Below, in pieces: positions 49,776-61,879 of a stretch of DNA of 64,000 nt. The notes beneath the pieces are model-generated. The model had not been told where the DNA came from. It saw only the letters and a list, made by a program, of their open reading frames with translations, and ran no database searches. Position 1 is the first letter of the stretch; each line of letters begins with the position of its first letter. This stretch comes from Amphiura filiformis (lineage: Eukaryota > Echinodermata > Ophiuroidea > Amphilepidida > Amphiuridae), in assembly GCF_039555335.1 (NCBI RefSeq), contig NC_092628.1, forward strand, positions 77,936,713-78,000,712. The letters run 5' to 3'. The translations under genes were made by a program, and so were the position numbers.

Positions 49776-50130
49776 CTTACTATTAGCTCTGCTTATGCAT
49801 CGAGCAATCTGCACGAAGGCTATTTAAAGTTTTGCTTGAAAGCACCAAGCAAAGTTACTTACACTGAGCCGTAGAAGCATTGGACTGGAAATAAATTCTT
49901 TTGTTTATATGACCTCTACAGGATTTTGTTTATAGTAGGGTTCAGCAGATAGAGTATATGCAATATAAAGTATGGCAAACTATAGCCTACGTACTATTAT
50001 ATTGTACTGTTATGAGTTACCATACAAAATTGAAAGTGCAAGGTGAAAGTGCGACACTATTTTGTCAATAATATTCTGATTAGCACGATAACTTCAACAC
50101 TCTCAGGGAGAATTATTTTTATGGCAAATC

Positions 50131-53100
50131 ATGGAGACTGCAAAGAAATATGTGTTGACCGTCCTTGGATTTTGTGAAATGCTGTTTTTCAGTGGGATCA
50201 TATATGGATGGGCTGCTCTGGTGTATGTCCTGAAGGAAGAAGGCTTCTACAGCCATTTATGCCAGAATCAAACAATGCAACCAGCAGATGAAGACATCGC
50301 TACTATCTCGTGTGTCAAACAGGACGCCATTTTGAATCTGATTTTTACTATCTCCTCTTTTGCACTTCAAGGATCTTTATTTTTGTTTGGAGTTCTATTT
50401 GACAATCTTGGGACCAGGTTTACACGTCTGTTATTGCAGTAAGTTATTTAGGCAGGCATGTTGGCAATATACTACGACTCGCCCTTTGATATCAAGACTA
50501 GGCCCTGTGTACGACGATGTCCCGGGGGGGGGGGGCACTCCAACTTTGGAGGTGACGCGCATGTAGGGCTGTTAAGACCCCCTTTTTCAGCGTCGCTGTC
50601 ACCCAAAGACCCCATATTTTTTACGAACACATGCTCTGTCACCCGAAGACCCTTATTTTTTCAATTGATCTGTCACCCAAAGACCCTTACTTGTTCAATT
50701 TGAACAGCAACTTTCATTTATCACTGATTTTGTCACTTATTTTGAAAAAACAAAGAAATTTGAAGCCATTTAGAACTAGAAATTCGATTTTCGAGGTTTC
50801 TGAGGCGCAATTTCGGCTCTCACCCAAAGATGCCATTTAAAAAAGGTCATGTTCTCACCCAATGACCCCATATTTTTTACATTTTGCTCTCACCGAATGC
50901 CCAAAATCAAGCTCTCACCCAATGACCCCATATTTTTTACATTTTGCTCTCACCGAATGCCCCTTAGTGCGGAAGCGCCAGCCCTACACCTATATCCATT
51001 TCAAATTGAAGTGCCCCCCCCCCGGGGACGATGTATGTACATGTAATATAGCAGCTTCACCTGTAGCTTCAATTCAACCGATACACGATTTGATTATCTA
51101 ATATAGTAATAAAATAAATCGATCGCAGACATATCATCGTCGAAATGTACCAGAATGTAGACACATTCATACCTCTGCCACGTGAAGTTACAATAACTTT
51201 TTTTTTTAAATCATTATTTTTTTTGGAAACAGAAAATGTCCCAATTTTAATAGCCACTTGTAAGGGAAGTAAAATGGTTTGAATCAACATAGAGTCACGT
51301 TGAAGATGACGTTAAACAGGAAGTCCCACCAGAGCAATTCCTCTGAGATTCAGAGATAATCTTGTCACTGATTAATTTTATAACCAGGCAGGTTTGGTTC
51401 ACCCCAGAAGAACTGCTCTGGCGGGACTTCCTCTTTAAGTCATTATAAGGCCCAGAGAGTATATTCATGCGACACTTTGCTTCTTCTTACCTACAATTTA
51501 ACAGCATATTACTCGTAGCAGGATTCCTGACGATGCTTCTATCTTCGCCTTCGTTACCGCAGTTACTCTTTCCTGGAATGATTTTGTTGGCCTTAGGTGG
51601 TGGACAGTTTATTCCTGCGAATATTCAGGTAACATTAGAATATATCTCGTAATAATTTCAGAATATACGCAAAACAGAAACTCATTTTTTGTTTCATATT
51701 AGGTCTTCGAAATTAGTTCAAATTAACAACAGGGCTTTGGTTCTAATATATGAGAGGGGTAATTTCTTTGACAAATACCTTCTACAAGGATATTTATGAA
51801 AAAATGCTTACTTTTCTTAGAATAAGCATGACAAGTATAGAATTTAAGTGTCAGAAAGGACTGTCAAAATTAGCCATCGCCGTAAGCAGTGGTAGGGTGA
51901 TTACATTTTCCTGCGGAGTAAAATATCGCGATTTAACGAGTTTGACATTATTTTGTTTCACAACTTCCAGATAGGAAATCTGTTCAAAAATCACCACACA
52001 ACAGTGATATCTATTTTAAGTGGTGCTTTTGATTCGTCTGCTGCCGTTTTTGTGTTTGTCAAGGTTAGTAATGACATGTGTGGCAAGAAAAATGCCCGGT
52101 AATGCCAAAAAACAGTTTTTTTACATTGAAAAACAAGGTTTCTCACCGTGAATCCAGGTTTGTCGATCGAAAAACTTGATTGGGTATTTGGCTTGCCATA
52201 GACGTGACCAAATGGTTGCTTTTGAGTTTACGTTTATCAGGAGTGATTCCTGGACATCTCAGCTTTTTAATCCCGACGAATATCACTGAATAAAACCGCT
52301 TCAACGTTTGGAGCAATATGTACAAGATAAATACCGTAAAGAAATCAAATACCCCAATTTGAACTTGTTATCACAAAGGCACTTTCTGCAATACCTCTGC
52401 ATTCTCGATTCACTTCATACATGCTATATGTTACCAATTTATTTGCAGTTGGGATACGACGGAGGCATTTCCCTGCAGACTTCATTCGCTATCATGATAG
52501 GAATCACATCATTATTCTTCATCAACACATTTCTACTGATGCCGGTTGATCATATTCGTCTTTATGATTTACCAATCAAGGGTCATGGTAACCAAGATGG
52601 TGAGATAAATAATCCCGATGATGAGACGATAATAAGAGATAACCAAGAAGGTTAGTAGAGGCAAGACGGTAGTTTGTTATGACGAATACTAATGGTGACC
52701 TTCGGTTATATTTATAAATGCGCTTTAATAAATACGCACCTGACTCATGGGCACGACATACCAAGACCAGCAAGCGTGACCAAATCATCATGCATTGACC
52801 ACTATGATACAGAAAAGGATAGGAACTCTCTAGATAAATATCATCAAATTTAAGTTTTACAGCAAAATTATTACACATGGGGGGATTCCGAATTTGTAAT
52901 ATTTTATCAAAAACAACATTTTGAAAGTATTTGAAAAATATTCAACGACGGAACCGTTTACAATATAATACAAAGTTGAACAAAGTAGACAATTTTGCTG
53001 CACAGTAGTCTCATGTTGTTCCGCCATTGCATTCAAATATGTGACCCGTTCCGACAAAACTAGGAACAAGTCGCATGTTTGACATTTCATGATTTGAATA

Positions 53101-56100
53101 AAAAGGTAAGCTTTAAAATGATACCAAAATTATACAAATAGCATCAATACTTTTCAAGATGTTGATAATTTTGTAAATGATACCTCGATATTTTTGCCAA
53201 ATTGTTAGTCTGATTAATTGGCTGATTAGTTTCCTGTTTTACACAGGATTGAATAGGGATTATCATAGTTCAACTGTCAATTATTGATTAAATAAACCTC
53301 TTTTTTAATAAATACTTTCAAGGATTTGAAAGTCCACTTAGTCTCAAGGTCAAATATGATAAAATTAAGAATTCCAAAATTAGATTTTTTTATGGGAATG
53401 TCATCTTTAAATGCCAATAACTCAAAAACATGCTTGGCGACTTGTTCCGGGCTTTGTTGGAGCTGGTCACATATATAGAAAGACCACCCACGATGTAGAA
53501 GGTCACTTCGAGTCTTACTGTCTACAAGCTGTTATGGTAGCGCGGCTGGTCACGTTCGTATTTATAAAAGCGCATTTATAAATATAACCGAAGTACACTG
53601 ATAATGTCAAGTGTGATTATAATTATATTGTAACATATTTTACTATATGCTCCATATATTTAAGTTTGAATGAATATAATCGTGCTATTAAGGCAAATTT
53701 GGCAGAAAACGATTTTCTTCACTTTGTGAAACGATTATTGTATTTTGTTTTTTCCTTGTTTTAATTTGTTTTTCAGATTCTAGAAGAGAAGCAGAAACAT
53801 TGAAGAATGAAACTTTCCCTACATTGAAGTCCTGCGTAACTTCCCCGTCATTCCTGCTCCTTATTCTGTGGTACTCAATTCTTCAACTCCGGACAGTATA
53901 CTACGTGGGAACATTGAATCCATATTTGATCCGTTTGACCAATGAAGATGACAAACAAGGTGTGCATGTGTGTATTTTTCCACTTTTTTCTACATAATAT
54001 TAATGTTTTATCGATATAGAGCTGGAATATTCGGGAAAGTCTTGCACTTTTATTTAACAAAATGTAAGCAACCGTTACAAGTAATGCACTGATAAAAGGA
54101 TTGTTATTATATCTTGGTATGTGACACTTATAATGCAACATAACCAAATAACCAATGAAACATTTGTTTGCTTTTCACCAATTGATTGATGATTTAGAAG
54201 GGTTGTGTGAGTTCTCATCAGTTTAAGGTACAGGGTGAGTCAAAAAACTGCAATAGAGCAAAGAATCGATATTTATGTAACAACCAAATCGAACTTTCCC
54301 AATATTGAAAGATTATATAAATGCTACACTCAATAGCCACCTTCTGTTAAAATATGAAGTGAATCGCAACTACCGTTGAATTTTGATGAGTCCTTTTGCT
54401 GCGATACCCAATTTCGTTTTTGTCCACGAGGTACCATGTATTTTGAATGAGATCAAACAGTGCGCGATAAAGGCACCATATCTGAAACTGACTTTAACTT
54501 AAATAAGGTTGATTTTTGCGTTATTTTAATTTCGTTTTTCTGTTCAAACAAACTTTCTAACATTACTTTAAGTCCTTCATACCTCACTCGACTCCAGCTC
54601 CAGTTTTTTTAATCCCAATATGTCCAACTTACTGGATATTTGTGTAATTCACTCCATTTCAATTTGCGCGCATTTCATTTTGACATTTGAAAAACCCGCC
54701 TACAAATTTGTATGTTTTTGATAGAGAATAAACATCTTTAAAGTAAAGGAAAAATTAAAATAACAACAAATAATGTTTCTTCTCCTTAAACAGGACCAAG
54801 GACAATAACACTTTGGGTGCTCCATTTTATTTTAATGCCAACGAGGTTAAGAAAATGGCAGTTGTTCCAAATCTACCTTACACAGAGTGGGCTGACATTC
54901 AAATTTTAGATGTCTCGTGGACAAACATTAAATTTGGGTAGCGCTATAAAATGTGTCATAAAAACAAAACGGTTAATGTTAATTCCTCAATTTTTTCACA
55001 CAAGGTCACTGATGGATATACCATATATAAAATGTTTTCAAACCTAAAAAGTTCAACTCGGTTCTTAAGTAAAAATGGATTCTTTTCTCTATTGCACTAT
55101 TTTTGACTCACCCTGTATAAAACGGATAAGGGAATTACATCGGTTGACAGTTGAAGGAAACACTCTTGTTTGTTTCTTCATTTTCTTCTTCTAGTGAGCC
55201 ATTATACTGAGGTATTCAGCTATTTACAACTAGGCTCAGTTTTCGTTGCACCATTTTGTGGCTTGCTTCTTGACAGAAATAAATTCAGGAAAGGTATGAA
55301 ATCAATATTGAATAACAAAGTTGATAAATTAAAGCTTAGCTGCATCGACGTTGCTTTAGTGTTGCTTGTACAAACACGATGAGAGTCCTGTGGGATAGTT
55401 CGTATTCAGGGAAGAAACATTTGAAATGTAAAAATAGGAAAAACACAAAAACAAACCAGCGATAACAAAAAACAAGACAGTATGTATAAAAAAAAAAAAA
55501 CGAACAACGAGTCAAGCGACACATTTCACTTCATTTTTATCTAAGAATTTGAGTTAGGCTAATATTATATGTTTTTTCCAATGCAGGCGTTTCTCGAATT
55601 GTTCGAGGTCCATACGCAGATCTTCAAGACAGTGTTACTGGTTTCGTCGGGACTACCACGTTGTTTGTTTTATTTTCTCTTATTAACCTGATACCCATCC
55701 TCGAAATGCAATATCTGACATTCGTATTGCAAGTGATAACAAGAACATATCTCTACGCACTTGCTATGGCAATATTACCAATAATGTAAGTTATTACTGT
55801 GATTACGGATTTTAGACATGTAATATGGCAAATTATTCTCTACCTCGTTAGCTCTCGGTTAGACACAAGAAATGGAAAATCGACCATCACCAGGGGTTGA
55901 ACCAGTCACCTTATGTCTCTAGACCAACACTCTTACTATATACAAGGAAGAGTGCCTCCTCGAAACGTAAAATGATCATTATTAAGACCTGTAGTCTAAG
56001 ATAACAGTACTTCTCCCACTACCATGGCGAAAAGTAATGTTATTGGGTAAATTATAGAGAAATTTGAGATTATGAAACAACCAATTTATATCATTTTACC

Positions 56101-57862
56101 TGGTCGGGAAATGCAGTGGATCCATGTAACAAGGTTCAAATTCAGCAGCATTGATTTGATTTAAAAAATGTACTTGTCTTGATCAGAAATATTGTCGTAA
56201 GTTTAGGCCATCAGTATTCACAATCCAGTACCAACTTATTACTATATTAGCTAACCTGTCATTGGGGGGGAACAGAAGAGCTCGTCAACTGATCCAGTGT
56301 CCAGAGTTATTATAGCTCATTCCCTCGTTTCAAATTATACGTTTTCGTTTTTCATTTTGTTCAGAAACCACTAACACTCCGCCCCACCCACCCACACACA
56401 AAAATACTGTTTCCCTCTCTCTTCTCATTTCTTTCGAGTAATAAATAACTTTTATAACAGTCAAATAGCCTATATTGGAAGTCATATATCTTTCTATCGA
56501 CCCTCCTACATACGATAAGTACATGAATAGATGTTGTTTATATCACTGTAGTATCTATTCTTTTGTAATCTCGAGAGCAAATATTTCGACGTTCTATACT
56601 TTTTGACAGAGCAATTAGCCTAGGCTTATTAGATTTTCTATACCACGCTTTTAAATGTAGATTGACATATACTCGATTTCTCTGCTCGTGAATATTGCAC
56701 TTTATATGAAACTTTAACATTTCTTTTGTGTACTTAGATCAGGTCACTTCAAACCAAGCGAGTATGCGTTCACACTGAAATGAAAACCAAAACTACTTTT
56801 AAGTTTCTAACAAAGGGTACAGACAAAGATATCGATAATGATGTCAGTCAAGAGCTTAGGCAGGATAACGAAACCACGTGACCAAAATCAATACTGAAAC
56901 TCAATATTTGAAACGACTGAATGTGCAGAACACCAGACAACAAAAATCTATTTTTTGTGCTCCATATAGGTTTCCCAGCAGGTATTTTGGATCACTTTAC
57001 GGACTTCTATCAACTACGGGAAGTGTGGTTTTACTCCTACAATTTCCACTTTTCTTGTTAACTCAGCATGTATTTGACGATGACCCATTGGTGGTAAGTC
57101 AATATTTGTGTCAAAATATATCATTGATGTTACCTTTTTATGATTTATTCTTAGCGTGGCTGCAAGTTTTTTCTAACGTTAGTTGCAGTAAAATCAAATC
57201 TAAGTTAATACCGGAAGAAGAATTTCCATATTCTTAGTATTTTTACGGAATACTTTTACGGAACAGTTACTTACGACAACTTTGTTGTCGGGAAATTTCA
57301 GTAATCGTATTTTTTTAGATAGCTTGCAAATTGTAACATTATAGTCAATAGAATTGCTAGAAATGGTAAATTGCAATGGAGTCAATGGTATTGCAGGAAA
57401 TGGTACTGCAAACCACATTATAGTCAATGATATGTTATTGCAAGAACTTGGTGATCTGCATTATAGTCAATGATATATTGCAAGAGTTGGTAAAAGCATA
57501 TTTGAGTCAATGATATTGCAAGAAGTGTTAAAACTACATTATCAGATGAAAATTATATACTTAGTTCTCAAGGTTGATGGATGAACAAATTTTAATCTTT
57601 ACCCATGAGCAGCCAGCGCACATAGACGTTGAAAAAAACCCATCCAAAACAGTGCATCTGGTCGGTTTCGAACCGGCGATCTTCGTATTACTAGCACGAC
57701 GCTCCAACCAATTAAGCCAAAGAGGCATGCTGGAGAAGAGCGGGAGATTCCTCGATCTTACTGATATTTCAGCACAACAGTAGCATGTATACAATGTAAA
57801 AAGTGTTTTTTGCCACACCCTACTGCACATGGAGTATGAAATTTCTCAAAATAGCCCGCCAA

Positions 57863-57893
<31 letters not shown>

Positions 57894-58457
57894 AGTAATG
57901 AACTAAAGTTTCTTCAGAGAGTGCTCAACTTTAAGTGTAAAGGAGCGATAAATAAATAAATAAATATACAGATGGATCAGTTCATTAAATTTTATTCATA
58001 TCCTACAAACTTGTTTCAAGAAGACTGCTGTCTCCTCTCATCAGGGATAGTCAAATGTAATGAAAACAAAACAAAACAAGATGAAGTGTATCTTTCCTGT
58101 GCGTAATTGCGGAATTAGCGTGCGCATTTAACTCTCGCGCGCGCATTTAACTCTCGCGCGAGTATAGGTTGTGTCTACGCGAGATTAGCGCATGCCGACA
58201 TGCGGCAAACTTCAAACTGAAAAATCTCGCGTAAAAATCTCGCGTAGACACAACCTATACTCGCGCGAGAGTTAAATGCGCGCGCGAGAGTTAAATGCGC
58301 ACGCTAATTCCGCAATTACGCACAGGAAAGATACACTTCATCTTGTTTTGTTTTGTTTTCATTACATTTGACTATCCCTGATGAGAGGAGACAGCAGTCT
58401 TCTTGAAACAAGTTTGTAGGATATGAATAAAATTTAATGAACTGATCCATCTGTATA

Positions 58458-58498
<41 letters not shown>

Positions 58499-59005
58499 TG
58501 TATAATGCGTACAAGTAATACAAGTATTGAAACACAATTATGGTTCGAATTTAAGAGTGTATGAATTGATTTTAATGAGGAATACGTGAATGAAGTGGAT
58601 AATGTCTATTGAAAGGAATGATAAAGGTACATTATAGTCAATTTGCATTTAAGCAAGTAGTAAAACTACGGTATTGTAAGAATTTACAAACTACATTGCA
58701 GTCCGTGGTATTGCAAGAAGTAAATGTCAAAGAAAATGGTTTTCCAATCCCATTATTGCTTCCACTTCAATTTGAAATGATAATCCCTGTTTTATTTCAT
58801 TATTTCTTATCATTATAGTTTTCTTTCTTTCTACTTTTGTTTTTTCCAGATCAATGCAATTCTTCTCTTCGCTTGCCTTCTTACACTTACCTTACCAATT
58901 TATTTATTCGTTTGGACCAAAAGGAAAAACAACGAAATCGCTTCGCGTGAGGAAAATATAGGCTTGGATAATGAAGGCATCGATCTTTCAGAAACTTGGA
59001 AATGA
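50131..59005 (+). CDS. SLC43A3-type membrane transporter, tandem copy B (9 exons)
   Basis: Exons are 50131-50438, 51505-51628, 51971-52063, 52449-52650, 53777-53959, 55195-55293, 55587-55785, 56970-57093 and 58850-59005 (TGA). Phases and exon lengths equal copy A, except exon 4 (15 nt longer, adding residues around LYDLPIKGHG in the central cytoplasmic loop) and exon 9 (30 nt longer). The protein is 495 residues, close to the 491 of human SLC43A3. It keeps the loop 1 cysteines, the sequon, the GVLFDNLGTRFTR motif and the GAFDSSAAVF segment. Exon 1 is roughly 95% identical to copy A, so the duplication is fairly recent. Its introns carry different transposons from those of copy A. An ATG at 50121, out of frame and overlapping the start, could reduce initiation. 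AATAAA at about 59045 is a possible poly(A) signal. Purine nucleobase transport is inferred from family; the substrate is not provable here. Confidence 0.93.
50521..51026. mobile_element. hAT-like non-autonomous element (CCCGGGGG family), 506 bp
   Basis: The ends are CCCGGGGG..GCACT and its inverse AGTGCCCC..CCGGG, flanked by an exact 8-bp duplication GACGATGT (50513-50520 and 51027-51034). The interior repeats phrases of the type CTCACC(C/G)AATGCCC and CCCATATTTTTTAC. It lies in intron 1 of copy B and is absent from copy A. Confidence 0.88.
51314..51437. repeat. Short TIR repeat in intron 1 of copy B
   Basis: AGGAAGTCCCACCAGAGCA is mirrored as TGCTCTGGCGGGACTTCCT, about 125 bp in all. It is a MITE-like unit, 68 bp upstream of exon 2. 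Confidence 0.75.
52698..53594. mobile_element. Non-autonomous TIR element, 0.9 kb, in intron 4 of copy B
   Basis: Terminal inverted repeats of about 45 bp: CTTCGGTTATATTTATAAAT with GCGCTTTAATAAATACG is mirrored at the right end. The interior is AT-rich without a transposase. It is absent from copy A intron 4, which is only 174 bp. Confidence 0.75.
54231..55115. mobile_element. TA-flanked TIR element, 0.9 kb, in intron 5 of copy B
   Basis: The ends CAGGGTGAGTCAAAAA and TTTTTGACTCACCCTG are inverse and flanked by TA. This fits a Tc1/mariner-type element without its transposase. The position differs from the TA-flanked element of copy A intron 5. Confidence 0.85.
57337..57543. repeat. Degenerate minisatellite units, left part, intron 8 of copy B
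   Basis: Five to six diverged units with the phrases CATTATAGTCAATG and TATTGCAAGAA.TGGTAAA, clearly related to the large array at 46010-47418. They are separated from their continuation at 58612-58722 by inserted repeats. Confidence 0.85.
57655..57726 (-). repeat. tRNA-Thr-like SINE head or tRNA pseudogene
   Basis: The minus strand reads like tRNA-Thr(AGT): TTGGCTTAATTGGTTGGAGC for the D arm, a CTAGTAA anticodon loop, and GCCGGTTCGAAACC for the T arm. The 3' acceptor strand does not pair with GCCTCTT at the 5' end, so it is unlikely to be a working tRNA. A SINE derived from tRNA-Thr is the better reading. Confidence 0.6.
57999..58049 (-). ncRNA. Hammerhead ribozyme motif, palindrome left arm
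   Basis: Exact reverse-complement copy of the motif at 58373-58423, read on the minus strand. Same core, stems and GTA cleavage triplet. Confidence 0.82.
58373..58423 (+). ncRNA. Hammerhead ribozyme motif, palindrome right arm
   Basis: TATCC (58373-58377), CTGATGA (58378-58384), 8-bp stem II GAGGAGAC/GTCTTCTT with loop AGCA (58385-58404), GAAA (58405-58408), stem III ACAA/TTGT (58408-58417), cleavage after A58418 (GTA triplet), GGATA (58419-58423) closing a 5-bp stem I. Every invariant core nucleotide is present. It is type I in layout with the very short stem III known from Penelope-like and retrozyme hammerheads. Confidence 0.85.
58612..58722. repeat. Degenerate minisatellite units, right part, intron 8 of copy B
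   Basis: Two to three diverged units (CATTATAGTCAATTTGC, AGTAAAACTACGGTATTG, GGTATTGCAAGAAGT) continuing the array interrupted after 57543. Exon 9 begins about 130 bp further on. Confidence 0.8.
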
Positions 59006-59639
59006 GTAAAGCGTTTTAATAATAATAATAACAATGTTACTAATAATAAACGCAGCTGATCAAGAGGAGGAAACACAACATTAACAAATGAAGTGTAAAA
59101 AAAGCACAGCGAAAAGAAAATGTGTGTAAGATATCTACAGTCAACTGTATGTCGCAAATGCAATAACAAAAACACAAAATTATAAGGTAAATCTTCATCG
59201 CCTTGTTCAACTTGAAGACACCAAGCGACGTGATTTGCTGAATGTGTGCCGACGATTCTACTGCAAAGGATCCGTAATAAGAGTCTGAGATCTATCAGGA
59301 TTTGAAGTAAAATGACTTCAATGACTCGACATTTCAATGACTTGACATCTGAAAAGGAGCGAAATGAACGAGTGGGATTGTTAACTTGCTTGAGCTTGAA
59401 TTATGGTTTTGAAGATTCAAGCTCCAATAATATAATAATTAAAGAAATACATGTACTTGCAAGTACCGATTCCGAACTTTCCTCGTAGCAAGTGTAATGT
59501 GATCTTCACGTCACACTTATTATTGTCCCCTGTGAATACTGCCATCTGCCATTTATACTATATAGGCCTATATTTTAATATATTTTTTGATATGAATGAT
59601 TTTTTAAATGTTTCAATTAATGACTCGACATATTAAGTT

Positions 59640-60050
59640 GCGATAAACTAGTAACTTGATAGTGCCATAAGATTGCATTTTCTCGACTATCTATCATTAA
59701 TCTTGTTTTGATTTTCTGTGAGCATGGTGAGCGGTGGTATTGCGTCCTTATTCCCAACCTTAAGGATGTCATCGACATAGCGCTTCCATAGATTAGATAT
59801 GATAGAAGCTGTTGCATTGGCCGACTCTTCCAAATATTCCATACCAATATTGGCTGCTTGCAGAGAATCCGGGATGCCCATTGTGCCAAAACGTATCTCT
59901 GAAGATTAGTTGCATCAACTGCACACCTGGCTTGGTTACGTCTGAATGTTCATTTTCATAAATCCTTACTTCTTCGTCGGTTCCTTCGTCTGGGTATATT
60001 TTCTCTCGTCAAGCTTGTAAATTTGTTTCGGTTTGAAAAAGTGCCTGTCA
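59640..60050 (-). mobile_element. Penelope-like reverse transcriptase fragment
   Basis: Between 59881 and 59687 on the minus strand a frame reads MGIPDSLQAANIGMEYLEES then, after a short gap, LWKRYVDDILKV. This matches the G(T)AMGSP..P..AN..ME..EE and RYVDD blocks of Penelope-like reverse transcriptases. No endonuclease domain or complete polyprotein is present, so this is a truncated relic. Its relation to the hammerhead-bearing pieces upstream is unknown. Confidence 0.75.
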
Positions 60051-60720
60051 GCAATGGCGCTGGATGGGGCACGTGTAATATATAGTTAAAATTCTTATGC
60101 CATGGTGTTCATTCAAAAGGTATTTTTATACCATCATGAAGTTGTTAATATATATATTATGTCTCATTGTGATATTAAAATATATCAAAATTTAATACAG
60201 TTCATGTTGCTCCTTGTTTATACACCTTGGTTGTAATTATGTCTCCCTACCTTTTTATCATTCATCCCGTCGTTTGTTAGGAACTCCAATCCCAGGAACC
60301 TCCACTGCATTTCCCCTTTGTGCCATTTTAAGTTAAGATACGTGACAATACAAACGTTGGATAAAATAGAGAGAAACCAGAAAGAGAGGGACCAACTCAC
60401 CACCATGAACAGGGAGGGACAACATAATCCCAGTCAGGTATTTGACGATCTCCTTCAGAAAAAGACAACTGGTAATCAGCATCATCTGCGGTATACCATG
60501 TATACAGACGATCGTCACAAACATCAACAGTTGAGTGAATGTTCTAAGTCATCCAGTGATTTTTAAGACAGGAATTGAAGTTACTTTTTGCAACTTTGCT
60601 ACGTTGCGTCTGGAAACACCAAAAAGACCTCAAGAAGACCTCAAAAAGAAGCTAAAAGACCCCATAGGATCGTATAGGGGGAAAACATTAATATTACTGA
60701 TTACTCCAATAACACCGTAC

Positions 60721-61879
60721 CCCGGGGGCACTCAACTTTTTTTGGTAGGGTGTGCCACCGCCAGTTTCGAACTTGAGGTCTAAGGAACTGATCGGCAGGT
60801 CAAAAAGGGGGTCTAGGGAACTGATCGGTCGGTCAAAAAGGGGGTCTTGAGAACTGTTTGACCGGCAAAAAGGGGGGTCTTGGGAACTGATCAGCGTTCA
60901 TCATCAGCCGCCAAAATCTGAAAAATCTCGCAACTAAACCATGCAGGCCAAACCAGGGTTCAATTTTGTTGCGTTTTTGCCAGATTTTTGAAGGAATCGA
61001 TTTCACTTTGAATTGTGCATTAAGTTATTAAATCGGGAAAACCATTAAATTTAATGCAAAATAGGTCTGGTTTGGCCTATTACGATGAAAATCTCAGCAA
61101 AACAAAACAGCATTCGAATCAAAATTACTAGACCCTGCAGGCCTACAATCTATGCTATTAGCCTACTGATAATTATAGCAGCAGCTAGCAGCATTTAAAA
61201 AGCCCACCATAAAAACAAACCCACAGGAATATTTTTTCAGTGCCGAAAAGAAAAAACATTTTGACTACATTGAACTGCATGAGATGATTGAGTGAAGTGT
61301 GCAGAATTTGACACCATTCCACTAGACCAGTAGATCGTAAATTACCTTTTAATTCACTGTTATGGCCAGCTGCAAGGATGTGCACACAATTATTTGAGGT
61401 ACTTTTCCTCATATTTGGCAATTTTATTCCCAAAAGAGATCTCAAAATCATTTATTTCTAGCAAAATGTTCATCAGCTGAAGGCATCGGCATCGCGGCAG
61501 TGCAGTGCTGTTTATAACAACAAACCAGTGTTGCCACTACTAAAGGAGCCCAAAATCCCGCCCAAAGTTCACCTTATTCCTAATACAATGTGTTTCAATG
61601 GGGAAGAAATTTATGGAAAATACCTTTGACGTTTTTGGGCTCGCAAAAGTAGCTTTTGGGCTTGAAATAGTAGGAGAGAAAACACGCCTGTCAAGATGCC
61701 AATGAGAGCGGAAATCGATGATCTGAGGGTCTAGGGAACGGGTAGAAAAATTTCGGGGCTTCAGAGCGGGCAATCAATGAATTCAGAGGGTCTAAGGAAC
61801 GGCTAGCGGCTCTGAAAAAGGGGGTCGTCGCCGCGGCATATACCCGTATAGCTGGGAAATGTGAGTGCCCCCCCCCGGG
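60721..61879. mobile_element. hAT-like non-autonomous element (CCCGGGGG family), 1.16 kb
   Basis: The ends CCCGGGGGCACTCAAC and GAGTGCCCC..CCGGG are inverse and flanked by an exact 8-bp duplication CACCGTAC (60713-60720 and 61880-61887). Subterminal phrases of the type GGGGGTCTNGGGAACTGATC and GGGTCTAGGGAACGG repeat inside. It encodes no transposase. It is related to 50521-51026 only by its ends. Confidence 0.85.

Larger units (their letters stand above)
57948..58470. repeat. Near-perfect 0.52-kb palindrome carrying two hammerhead ribozymes
   Basis: The left arm 57948-58185 and right arm 58237-58470 are exact reverse complements as far as I can read, apart from one extra ATAA unit at the left end. 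A spacer of about 51 bp separates them. Both arms read outward: a GC-rich inner end with CTCGCGCGAG blocks, a CTTGTTTTGTTTTG stretch, a hammerhead, then a short tail ending in TTTA units and (TA)n. It is inserted within the degenerate minisatellite of copy B intron 8. It is probably the terminal repeats of a Penelope-like or retrozyme-like element joined tail-outward. Confidence 0.9.

Noticed and set aside
60318-60566. 82-residue plus-strand frame after the reverse transcriptase fragment
   Set aside because: It has no recognisable Penelope motif, runs against the orientation of the fragment, and could be chance.
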